Shown here: positions 18,162 through 25,188 of the stretch, in pieces | Numbering within the stretch: the first letter of the stretch is position 1 | How the letters are laid out: the number at the start of each line of letters is the position of its first letter | From: Myxococcota bacterium | GTDB taxonomy: Bacteria > Myxococcota_A > UBA9160 > JAFDET01 | Assembly: GCA_028278065.1 (NCBI GenBank) | Contig: JANQFA010000220.1 | Span: 1 to 32,542 of the forward strand | DNA: 32,542 nt | Direction of reading: 5' to 3' | The notes under the pieces: model-generated | The model's database searches: none | What the model saw: the letters and a program-made list of their open reading frames with translations, nothing else | Told to the model about the DNA's origin: nothing | Translations under genes and position numbers: made by a program

Positions 18162-19442
18162 TCACCCGAAGAAGAGATGGCAGGCCCACGTGGCCGCCAC
18201 CAGTCCGGCTACGTCGCCGCAGAGACAGGCGGCCAGCGTGTAGCGGCCGGCCCGGACCCGCGCTGCGCCCAGGTAGATCGCGAGAACGTAGAAGGTGGTC
18301 TCGGTGGAGCCCTGGAAGGTGCTGACCAGAAGGCCGGTGAAGGTGTCGGGCCCCTCGGCCTGCAGGATCTCGCTCATCACACCGAACGCACCGGATCCGG
18401 AGAGCGGACGCAGCAACGCCATGGGCAGGGCCTCGGCGGGCAGGCCCAGCGGTCGAGTGATCGGATCGAGGAGGGCGATCAGGAGATCGAGCGCGCCCGA
18501 GGCGCGGAACAGGGCGACCGCAGCGAGGATGATCACCAGGAAGGGGACGATGCGCACGGCGACGTCGAGTCCCTCCCGCCCGCCCGCGACCGCGGCCTCG
18601 TAGACCTTCACCCGGCCCGAGAGCCCGACCAGCAGGAAGAACACGACCAGGAGCGGGAGGAGCCAGCCGCGCAGGATCGAGCGCAGCGACGCGTCGGGGT
18701 CCGCGAGGATGCGATCGATCTCGAGGCCCAGGGCGACCAAGAGGGCGAGCGCCACCCCCCACACCAGGAGGCGGCGGCCGGCCGAGGGCGACTCCGCCGG
18801 CGGATCGGGGATGCGCGCATCTCCGGCCGCGCCGATCGGATCCCCCGCGTCCTCGAGCTCCGAGACCTCTAGGTCGTCGTCCCAGCCGCGCGCCTTCCAG
18901 AGCCGGCGCAGCAGCAGGCAGGCGGTCACCGCCGCGATCGTCGAGGCCGTGGTGGCGATCACCGTCGGAATCCAGAAGGCGAGGGGGTCGGCGGAGCCCG
19001 CCGCCTCCCGGATCAGCATGGTGCCGAGCGGCGGCATGAGCGTGACGCTCGACGTGTTGATCGCGAGGAAGAGGGCCATCGAGTCCGACGCCACCCCGGG
19101 GCGCGGGTTCAGCTTGCGCAGCTCGACCATGGCCTTCAGACCGAACGGGGTGGCGGCGTTTCCCAGCCCGAGGATGTTGGCCGCCATGTTGAGGATCATC
19201 GCGCTCATCGCGGGGTGGTCCGCGGGGACGTCCGGGAAGAGGCGTCGCATCAGCGGGTGGAGACGACGGGCGAGCCAGCCCAGGAGGCCGCCCTCGCGCG
19301 CCACGTTGAGGAGGCCGAGGAAGAGGACCATCCCGCCGACGAGTCCGATCACCAGGCCCACCGCGTCCTTGGGCGCATCGAGCAGCGCCTGGTACGTCTC
19401 CTCCATGTGACCGGTGAAGGCGGCCACGAGGACGGCGGACAC
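18162..19442 (-). CDS. Fused SpmA-SpmB-type (nucleoside-recognition/Gate domain) membrane protein
   Basis: 426 residues, multi-pass. The N-terminal half (1-175) is SpmA-like: FTGHMEETYQALL, GGMVLFLGLLNVAREGGL, MILNMAANILGLGNAATPFG, LFLAINTSSVTLMP. A charged linker (about 178-225) separates it from an SpmB-like half: AAVAGGREGLDVAVRIVPFLV, MALLRPLSGSGAFGVM and STFQGSTETTFYVLAIYLGA. In Bacillus these are two spore-maturation proteins encoded beside dacB; many non-sporeformers carry fused forms of unknown role. The Gate fold is shared with nucleoside transporters. The GTG at 19442 may be internal: the frame stays open upstream (LNAVFLFLI), matching the normal N-terminal helix, and a CTG at 19469 has a G-run seven bases before it. 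First gene of the operon with the AmgK-like kinase. Confidence 0.9.
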   Translation of the reverse strand: MSAVLVAAFTGHMEETYQALLDAPKDAVGLVIGLVGGMVLFLGLLNVAREGGLLGWLARRLHPLMRRLFPDVPADHPAMSAMILNMAANILGLGNAATPFGLKAMVELRKLNPRPGVASDSMALFLAINTSSVTLMPPLGTMLIREAAGSADPLAFWIPTVIATTASTIAAVTACLLLRRLWKARGWDDDLEVSELEDAGDPIGAAGDARIPDPPAESPSAGRRLLVWGVALALLVALGLEIDRILADPDASLRSILRGWLLPLLVVFFLLVGLSGRVKVYEAAVAGGREGLDVAVRIVPFLVIILAAVALFRASGALDLLIALLDPITRPLGLPAEALPMALLRPLSGSGAFGVMSEILQAEGPDTFTGLLVSTFQGSTETTFYVLAIYLGAARVRAGRYTLAACLCGDVAGLVAATWACHLFFG

Positions 19443-19476
19443 GATGAGGAAGAGGAAGACGGCGTTCAGCGCGGAG

Positions 19477-19499
19477 CCCCCCGGTCGGCGCCTGGGGGG
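19477..19499. promoter_or_regulatory. C6/G6 inverted repeat between spmAB and dacB
   Basis: CCCCCC (19477-19482) and GGGGGG (19494-19499) flank an 11-base loop in the 141-bp divergent gap. On the minus strand the G-run at 19477-19482 could be the ribosome binding site of spmAB, if translation begins at the CTG at 19469; the fold would hide it. Confidence 0.3.
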
Positions 19500-19583
19500 T
19501 GGGCGCGTTGCCGGAGGCGAGGCTCCCGGATAACCTCGCGCGCGTCAACCACCCCCGCCCGAAGGTTCCCACGGAGTGACGCC

Positions 19584-21020
19584 ATGAGTGCGCGCGTGCG
19601 CGCCGCGTTGATCCTCTTCGCGACGGGGCTCGCGGCAGGCCTGGCACGGGCCGACGGGGCGCTCGAGGCGCGGCTCGACGGCGCGCTCCGGCACCCCGGG
19701 CTGCGTGGCGCCCGGGTGGCGGCCCTGGTCGTCGACGCGGAGGGACGTGCCCTGTTCGCGCGCAGCGCGGAGCGCGCCCTGATCCCCGCTTCCAACATGA
19801 AGGTCCTCACGGCGCTGGCCGCCCTCGAGACCCTGGGTCCGACCCATCGCTTCACCACCCGCATCCTGGCGGACCGGCTCCCGGATGCCGCCGGGAGCGT
19901 GGGCTGGCTGGCGGTGGTGGGCGGGGGCGACCCCGTGCTGACCTCGGAGCAGTGGTGGCGGCTCGCTGCCGACCTGCATCGGATCGGACTGCGGAGGGTC
20001 GAAGGCGATGTCTGGCTCGACGATTCGGCGTTCGACGCCCAGCGCTGGCATCCCGGCTGGGGAGTCATCACCAGCCGCGCGTACCACGCCCCGATCGGTG
20101 CCCTGACGGCGAACTACGGTGCGTTCGCCATCGAGGTGCGACCCGGCACCGGTCCGGGGACTTCGGCCCGCGCAGTCGTGGACCCGCCCGTGGGAACCCT
20201 GAGCCTGGTGGGTCGGGTACGCACCCGGAATCCGGGCACGCCGGCGAAGCTGATGGTGAGCCGAGCGGGGAACGCGGCCGACGGCGAGACCTGGAGTGTC
20301 GGGGGCGTGGTGCCGGCCGGCGGCGAGCCGGAGGGGGTGTGGCGGAGCGTCGCCGATCCGACCACCTACGCCGGCGGCGTCTTCGCCATGCAGCTCGAGG
20401 CGTTGGGGATCGCGGTGCCGGGTCCGCGGCGCCGCGGCCCCGCGCCGGGCGACGCGGTGGAGCTTCTCGCCTTCGAGGGGGAGCCTCTCGGACGCGTCGT
20501 CCATCTGTTCGTGAAGTACAGCAACAACCCGGTCGCCGAGATGCTCTTCAAGAACCTGGGTCGTGCGGTCACGGGGGAGCCGGGCAGCTGGGCGAACGGG
20601 CGTCGCGCGGTGCGCGAGAGCCTGAACCGGATCGGTGTATGGCGTGACGAGGTGCGCGTCGTGGACGGCTCGGGGCTGGCGCGGGACAACCGGGCGTCGC
20701 CGCGGGTGCTGGTGGACGCGCTCCTGCGGGCCCGGGACGCCTTCCGCTTCGGTCCGGAGCTGGTGGCGGCGTTGCCCATCGCGGGGGGCGACGGCACGCT
20801 CGAGAAGCGGATCGATGCGACGCCCGGACGGGTGCGCGCCAAGACCGGACTGCTGGACGGGGTGACCGGCCTGTCCGGGTACGCGGACGGTCCGCAGGGG
20901 CCGCTGGTCTTCTCGATCCTCTCCAACGGCCACACCCGGGGCGACGGCCCCGCCATGGACGCCCTGGACGCCTTCGCCGCAGCCCTCGTCGGGCCCCGGC
21001 AGGCCGACCCCAGCCCCTAG
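19584..21020 (+). CDS. dacB: D-alanyl-D-alanine carboxypeptidase/endopeptidase, PBP4 family
   Basis: 478 residues, peptidase family S13. A Sec signal peptide is visible (residues 1-23, ending LARA before DG). Active-site motifs: SxxK as S70-N-M-K73, SxN as SNN within KYSNNPVAEML, and KTG within RAKTGLLDG. The enzyme is periplasmic and cuts D-Ala-D-Ala ends or the D,D cross-links of peptidoglycan. The ATG at 19584 has GGAG about nine bases upstream and gives the signal peptide directly. It is divergent from spmAB, echoing the dacB-spmA-spmB order in Bacillus, though that DacB belongs to family S11, not S13. Its stop codon interlocks with that of the opposing lytic transglycosylase gene. Confidence 0.93.
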   Translation: MSARVRAALILFATGLAAGLARADGALEARLDGALRHPGLRGARVAALVVDAEGRALFARSAERALIPASNMKVLTALAALETLGPTHRFTTRILADRLPDAAGSVGWLAVVGGGDPVLTSEQWWRLAADLHRIGLRRVEGDVWLDDSAFDAQRWHPGWGVITSRAYHAPIGALTANYGAFAIEVRPGTGPGTSARAVVDPPVGTLSLVGRVRTRNPGTPAKLMVSRAGNAADGETWSVGGVVPAGGEPEGVWRSVADPTTYAGGVFAMQLEALGIAVPGPRRRGPAPGDAVELLAFEGEPLGRVVHLFVKYSNNPVAEMLFKNLGRAVTGEPGSWANGRRAVRESLNRIGVWRDEVRVVDGSGLARDNRASPRVLVDALLRARDAFRFGPELVAALPIAGGDGTLEKRIDATPGRVRAKTGLLDGVTGLSGYADGPQGPLVFSILSNGHTRGDGPAMDALDAFAAALVGPRQADPSP

Positions 21021-21637
21021 GATCGTTCGCCGCTGCGCAGGGTCGCCGCGAAGCGGCGCGAGCGTGCCTCGAGCACGTCGTCCGCGTAGCGGCGCGGGAC
21101 CGGATAGCCGGCGCGGATCTTCTGGTCGATGCGACCGGGGCCCCAGTTGTAGGCGGCCAGGGCCACGTCGATGCGGCGATAGCGCTTCTGGAGCCACTTC
21201 AGGTACGCGACGCCCAGGCGGACGTTGGTCTCCGGATCGAACAGGGTATGCGCCCCGTGCCAGGGAATGCCCTGCTGCTCGGCCAGCTCGCGGCCGGTGG
21301 CGGGGAGCACCTGCATCAGTCCGAGGGCTCCGACCGGCGAGACGGCGAAGGTGTCGAAGCGGCTCTCGACGTGCATCACGGCGAGCACGAGGTCGACCGA
21401 CAGATCGTGGCGGCGCGCTTCGGCGACGATGGTCCGGGCCAGCCCGTCGAGCTCATCGTGCACGAGACCGGTGCGGTAGCGCTCGAGCTGACGGCGCACG
21501 AGGGCGATCGCCGGGTCGAAGGTCGGGGGGACCTCGACCTCCGCCACCTGCGGCTCGGCGACGGGAGCGGCAGGCACGTGGGCGGAGAGCATCCCGAGCG
21601 CGAGTGCGGCCACGGCGAGCGTGGGGGCGCGCTTCAC
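21017..21637 (-). CDS. Lytic transglycosylase, SLT family
   Basis: 206 residues, secreted: signal peptide MKRAPTLAVAALALGMLSA with an Ala-rich cleavage region near 24. The SLT domain has catalytic Glu91 in VMHVESRFD, then SPVGALGLMQVLPAT at 100-114 and AYNWGPGRI at 162-170. It should cleave glycan strands to 1,6-anhydro-MurNAc ends, the substrate source for the nearby AnmK. The GTG at 21637 overlaps the upstream gene's stop as GTGA and gives a normal signal peptide; a GTG at 21649 is an alternative. It shares the CTAG stop region with dacB, the two genes overlapping by 4 bp tail to tail. Confidence 0.92.
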   Translation of the reverse strand: MKRAPTLAVAALALGMLSAHVPAAPVAEPQVAEVEVPPTFDPAIALVRRQLERYRTGLVHDELDGLARTIVAEARRHDLSVDLVLAVMHVESRFDTFAVSPVGALGLMQVLPATGRELAEQQGIPWHGAHTLFDPETNVRLGVAYLKWLQKRYRRIDVALAAYNWGPGRIDQKIRAGYPVPRRYADDVLEARSRRFAATLRSGERS

Positions 21638-21963
21638 GAGCGGCTCCACAGATTCATGGCGTCGATGGCCATCAGGTTGTTCGCCACCGCGAAGCCGGTG
21701 GTGAACACCAGCAGGCCGAGCGCGGCGAGCTTCCCGCCATGCGGAAGGAGCGGCGTGCGCAGCACGAAGGCGATCGCCGCCACCGTCACCGCGCTGTCCA
21801 GGGCGAGGCCGCCCACCAGCCCGAGCTGTCCGAAGAGCCAGTCGGAGATGGGGTTCGCCTCGGTGACGGTCCATCCCTGGACCTCACCCTTCAAGCAGAG
21901 CCAGGTCGACCAGTGGTCGAGGGCCGTCAGCAGCAAGACCGCAGCTCCGAGAAGGCTCAACAT
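21634..21963 (-). CDS. Small membrane protein, DUF5658-like
   Basis: 109 residues with about three predicted TM helices: 1-14, about 48-66 and 77-98. The stretch LDHWSTWLCL followed by TEANPISDWLF resembles the D..ST/EANP pattern of DUF5658-type integral membrane proteins, whose function is unknown. The ATG at 21963 is chosen because GGAG precedes it by eight bases; in-frame starts at 21987 and 22026 lack one. Translationally coupled to the lytic transglycosylase gene downstream. The 227-bp gap behind it (21964-22190) shows no gene and no firm signal. Confidence 0.75.
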   Translation of the reverse strand: MLSLLGAAVLLLTALDHWSTWLCLKGEVQGWTVTEANPISDWLFGQLGLVGGLALDSAVTVAAIAFVLRTPLLPHGGKLAALGLLVFTTGFAVANNLMAIDAMNLWSRS

Positions 21964-22190
21964 GACATCCACTCCGTCGATCCCCATGGGGCGCGGTCGC
22001 CCGTGCCCCGAGGCTCGATGGAGCAAGATCCATGCCCCGCCCCAACGCTGGCCCTACACCGCAGTGGCAGCGGGCGTCTGGGCCTCGAGTTGCACCCCCA
22101 GAGCGTCGCGCAGTCGCACTCCGGGGCTGCGCCTGGTGGGTAGCGCACTTCCGCTTTTGTCCGGCCGACGACGGCTCGGCTGGCGACCCG

Positions 22191-22430
22191 TCAGCGACTG
22201 CGGCGCATCTTCCCCTTGCCGAGAAGCAGCCAGTCGATCGAGACGCCTTCCTTCATGGCGAGAGTGATCAGGAAGTCCGTGTGGGGGGTCGTGCCGTTCT
22301 CGTAGCGGTTCACGTTCTGCTGGAAGACGCCGAGGTCTCGTGCGAACTGGCGCTGAGAACGATCGCCGCGAACCTGTGCGAGGCGCTCCTTCAGCTTCCG
22401 CTTCTGTCGCTCAACTTGTGCTGTGGCCAT
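22191..22430 (-). CDS. XRE-family helix-turn-helix transcriptional regulator
   Basis: 79 residues. The Cro/CI-type HTH spans SQRQFARDLGVFQQNVNRYENG (about 25-46), followed by GVSIDWLLLGKG, typical of small XRE proteins that end soon after the HTH. The ATG at 22430 has GAGGA nine bases upstream; a TTG at 22445 is a less likely start. It may regulate itself or the divergent rsmD-coaD genes, since all share the 163-bp gap 22431-22593. No toxin partner gene is adjacent in a typical arrangement. Confidence 0.85.
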   Translation of the reverse strand: MATAQVERQKRKLKERLAQVRGDRSQRQFARDLGVFQQNVNRYENGTTPHTDFLITLAMKEGVSIDWLLLGKGKMRRSR

Positions 22431-22593
22431 GGTCCGGTTCCTCAAGGTTGCGGGTGCGCGCCTGCGAAATGAACACCGCGCTCCGCATCACGCGCACGCC
22501 GCCCGCGACGGTAGCAATTCACGGGACAGCGTCACGGTTTACCCCGATCCGTTTCCACTAGACTGCCGGTTGGCTGCGGGTGGATGGAGACCC
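22431..22593. promoter_or_regulatory. Divergent gap between the XRE regulator and rsmD
   Basis: 163 bp with a relatively AT-rich patch at about 22510-22562, likely holding promoters for both sides. TAGACT at 22559-22564 resembles a -10 box for rsmD, but the best upstream -35 match is poorly spaced (15 bp). No clear operator dyad for the XRE protein was found. Confidence 0.3.
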
Positions 22594-23181
22594 ATGCGAG
22601 TGATCGCGGGACGGTTCGGAGGCAGGCGGCTGGCGGATCCGCCGGGGCGGGGAGTTCGCCCCACCTCCGATCGGGTTCGCGAGGCGCTCTTCTCCGCGCT
22701 CGGCGACCTGGCAGGGCGTCACATCCTCGATGTGTACGCGGGAACCGGTGCCCTCGGGATCGAAGCCCTCTCGCGGGGTGCCGCGAGCGCGGTCTTCGTG
22801 GAGAGGGCTCGTGCGTCCCTGCGGGTCCTGCGGTCCAACCTGGAGAGCCTCGGGCTGGGAGACGTGCCCGAGATCGCCCGGGTGGTGCGGGGCGACGCGC
22901 CCGCGGTGATGCGCAGACTGGGTCGCGACGCCGAGACCTTCGACCTGGTCTTCCTCGATCCGCCGTACGCATCGGACGAGGCCCGGCGCGCCCTCGAGGC
23001 CCTGGTGGCAGCCGATCTCGTGTCGACGGGCGGAGAGGTGGTGGTGGAGGCTTCCCGGCGTCATCCTGTGCCGATCGTGCCGGGGCTGGCGCTGCGCGAG
23101 GAGCGCCGCTACGGAGAGACCGTGATCGTGCGACTCGAGCCCGGGGATTCGGGACGCCAGGTGGAGGCAGAACCGGCATGA
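22594..23181 (+). CDS. rsmD: 16S rRNA (guanine-966-N2)-methyltransferase
   Basis: 195 residues. Begins MRVIAGRFGGRRL, typical of RsmD, followed by RPTSDRVREALFSAL, the SAM-binding motif DVYAGTGALGIEALSRGA and the catalytic VFLDPPYAS (DPPY). It methylates G966 of 16S rRNA during small-subunit assembly. Length is normal. The next gene, coaD, overlaps by ATGA, the common rsmD-coaD pairing of many bacteria. Confidence 0.95.
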   Translation: MRVIAGRFGGRRLADPPGRGVRPTSDRVREALFSALGDLAGRHILDVYAGTGALGIEALSRGAASAVFVERARASLRVLRSNLESLGLGDVPEIARVVRGDAPAVMRRLGRDAETFDLVFLDPPYASDEARRALEALVAADLVSTGGEVVVEASRRHPVPIVPGLALREERRYGETVIVRLEPGDSGRQVEAEPA

Positions 23182-23672
23182 CGTCAGGAGGATCGCTGGC
23201 CGTCTTTCCCGCCAGCTTCGATCCGGTGACCAACGGCCACCTGGACATCATCCAGCGTGCCCATGCGGTCTTCGACGAGCTCGTCGTGGGTGTGGCCAAG
23301 AACATCGCGAAGTCCGGTCTCTTCAGCACCGAGGAGCGGGTCTCGATGCTGAAGGAGGTGCTCAAGGATACGCCGGGCATCCGGATCGACGTGGTGGATG
23401 GGCTCCTCGTCGACTACGCGCGCGCGGTGGGAGCCAAGGCGGTGATCCGCGGCCTCCGGGCCATGTCGGACTTCGAGTACGAGTTCGAGATGGCGCTGAT
23501 GAACAAGCACCTGAGCCCGGAGCTCGAGACGATATTCATGATGACGAGCCAGGAGTACTTCTACGTGAGCTCGTCGCGCCTGAAGGAGCTGGTGCGCTTC
23601 GGCACCGACATCAGCGACTTCGTGCCTCCGGTCGTGGAGGCCGCGCTCCGCGAGAAGCTCGGCGCGGGCTAG
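23178..23672 (+). CDS. coaD: Phosphopantetheine adenylyltransferase
   Basis: 164 residues, full length. It transfers AMP from ATP to 4'-phosphopantetheine, the fourth step of coenzyme A synthesis. Motifs: FPASFDPVTNGHLDII (the NGH form of the HxGH nucleotidyltransferase motif), IRGLRAMSDFEYEFEMALMN, and EYFYVSSSRLKELV for phosphate binding. The ATG overlaps the rsmD stop codon (ATGA). The coaBC gene, covering the two preceding steps, lies 1.5 kb downstream. Confidence 0.96.
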   Translation: MTSGGSLAVFPASFDPVTNGHLDIIQRAHAVFDELVVGVAKNIAKSGLFSTEERVSMLKEVLKDTPGIRIDVVDGLLVDYARAVGAKAVIRGLRAMSDFEYEFEMALMNKHLSPELETIFMMTSQEYFYVSSSRLKELVRFGTDISDFVPPVVEAALREKLGAG

Positions 23673-23685
23673 GCGGGGCGTCGCG

Positions 23686-25155
23686 ATGGTGGGCGCGCCC
23701 GTCCGCTTCGGGACGAGCGGCTGGCGGGGCATCCTCGGCGAGGAGGTGAACGAGCGGCGCACCCGCGCGGTGGCGGCCGGCGTGGCCGTCTGGCTGCGCG
23801 ACGCGTCGATGGAGGGACCGGTCGTCGTCGCGCACGATCGGCGCCTGGGCGGGGAGCGCCTGGCGCGGGCGGCCGGGCAGGTCCTCCAGCGCGAGGGCTT
23901 CGCCGTGATCCGGGCGCCCGGCCCGACGCCCACTCCGGCGGTTGCGCGCTTCGTCCCCCGCGTTGGCGCGGCAGCCGGACTCGTCTTCACAGCCAGCCAC
24001 AATGCCGCGTCGGACCACGGCCTCAAGGTCCTCGATGCGCGCGGGGCGAGTGCCCGCGAGGCGGCGACGAAGGCGATCGAGGCGGCGACGAAGGGGATCG
24101 AGGCGGCCACGCGCGACGACTGGCCCCGGGCCGGGCGTGACGACCGGAGCGGGGCGACGCAGGGCCGCGCGGCAGGCGCGCGGGTGCAGGACCTCAGCGG
24201 GGGCTACGCGCGTGACCTGGCCCGGGTTGTGGAGGGCTCCGTCGTGCGGCGGGCGGGCATCCGCATCGCCTACGACGCGATGCACGGAGCGGGCGCCCTG
24301 GTGCTTCCGCAGGCGCTCGCCTCGCTGGGTGTCGAGGTCGACGCGTTGCGTGCCGAGCGGAACGTCCGCTTCGGTGGGGCGGCGCCCGATCCGCTGCCCG
24401 AGCGGCTGCGCGCGCTCTCCCGACGGGTGGCGGGCGACACGTCTCTCTCGTTCGGCATCGCGACCGACGGCGACGCGGATCGCTTCGCGGTGACCGATGC
24501 CCGCGGACGCTTCCTGTCCGAGACCGGGGCCGTCGCCCTGCTGGTGGAGCACCTCGCGCGGCTGGGGCGCGTCGGGCGCGGGGTGGCCATCTCGATCGCG
24601 ACGGGCTCGCTCGTCGAGGCGGTCGCCCGCGAGCACGGCCTCGCCGTCTCGCGTCACCCGATCGGCTTCAAGCACCTGGCGGATGCCCTGCACGAGGGAA
24701 GTGCCGACGTCGCCGGCGAGGAGTCCGGAGGCTTCGCATGGGGGAGCTTCTCCCTCGACAAGGATGGAATGCTGGCGGCGTGTCTGCTCGCCGAGCGGGC
24801 GGCCGAGGAGCCCCTGGCGGAGGGGCTCGCGCGCCTGGAGCGCCGCCACGGTCGCCGCGCCTGCGGCCGCATCGCGCTGGTCGCGAGCCCCGCGGCGCGG
24901 GAGCGACTCGAGCGGCTGGGGCGGCGTCCCCCGAGCCGGCTGGGCGGGGCCCGGGTGACCGACGTCGATCGCCGCGACGGGCTGAGACTCGCCGTCGGGG
25001 ACGGATTCGTGATGCTGCGGGCGTCGGGCACCGAGGCGGTCCTACGCGTCTATGCGGAGGCGCCGGATTCGCGCGGGCTGCGGGCGCGCTTCGCCGAGGG
25101 CGCGGCGCTTCTCGGCCTCGCGTGGACACCCTCCCCGCGGGCGGATACCCTTTGA
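23686..25155 (+). CDS. Alpha-D-phosphohexomutase (phosphoglucomutase/phosphomannomutase family)
   Basis: 489 residues. N-terminal FGTSGWRGI; phosphoserine loop FTASHNAASDHGLKV with Ser104 (family usually TASHNPxxxNGxK, so Pro and Asn are replaced here); metal-binding DGDADR; substrate loop GEESGGF; phosphate-binding ASGTEAVLRVYAE. It interconverts hexose 6- and 1-phosphates through a bisphosphate intermediate; glucose, mannose or glucosamine specificity cannot be read with confidence. An Ala/Glu/Lys-rich 7-residue repeat (about 125-143) and a disordered-looking stretch follow the serine loop. The ATG at 23686 lies 13 bp after coaD. It could supply sugar-1-phosphates for nucleotide-sugar synthesis. 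Confidence 0.88.
   Translation: MVGAPVRFGTSGWRGILGEEVNERRTRAVAAGVAVWLRDASMEGPVVVAHDRRLGGERLARAAGQVLQREGFAVIRAPGPTPTPAVARFVPRVGAAAGLVFTASHNAASDHGLKVLDARGASAREAATKAIEAATKGIEAATRDDWPRAGRDDRSGATQGRAAGARVQDLSGGYARDLARVVEGSVVRRAGIRIAYDAMHGAGALVLPQALASLGVEVDALRAERNVRFGGAAPDPLPERLRALSRRVAGDTSLSFGIATDGDADRFAVTDARGRFLSETGAVALLVEHLARLGRVGRGVAISIATGSLVEAVAREHGLAVSRHPIGFKHLADALHEGSADVAGEESGGFAWGSFSLDKDGMLAACLLAERAAEEPLAEGLARLERRHGRRACGRIALVASPAARERLERLGRRPPSRLGGARVTDVDRRDGLRLAVGDGFVMLRASGTEAVLRVYAEAPDSRGLRARFAEGAALLGLAWTPSPRADTL
24061..24102 (+). repeat. 21-bp tandem repeat inside the phosphohexomutase gene
   Basis: Two 21-bp units (24061-24081 and 24082-24102) differ by one base, with a degenerate third beginning at 24103. 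They encode AATKAIE, AATKGIE and AATRDDW, an in-frame helical-looking insert after the catalytic serine loop. Confidence 0.85.
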
Positions 25156-25188
25156 GCCCAAGAACCTGATTTCCGAAGGGTTTTCTCC

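Noticed and set aside
19215..19583. Longer N-terminus for dacB from an in-frame start at 19215
   Set aside because: It would run through the divergent spmAB gene and bury a clear signal peptide; the ATG at 19584 has a ribosome binding site and a normal secretion signal.
22191..22430. Antitoxin of a toxin-antitoxin pair
   Set aside because: The XRE protein has no adjacent small toxin frame; its neighbours are a membrane protein gene more than 200 bp away and rsmD on the other strand. The RelE-like tail at 8034-9293 is 13 kb distant and part of a large membrane protein.
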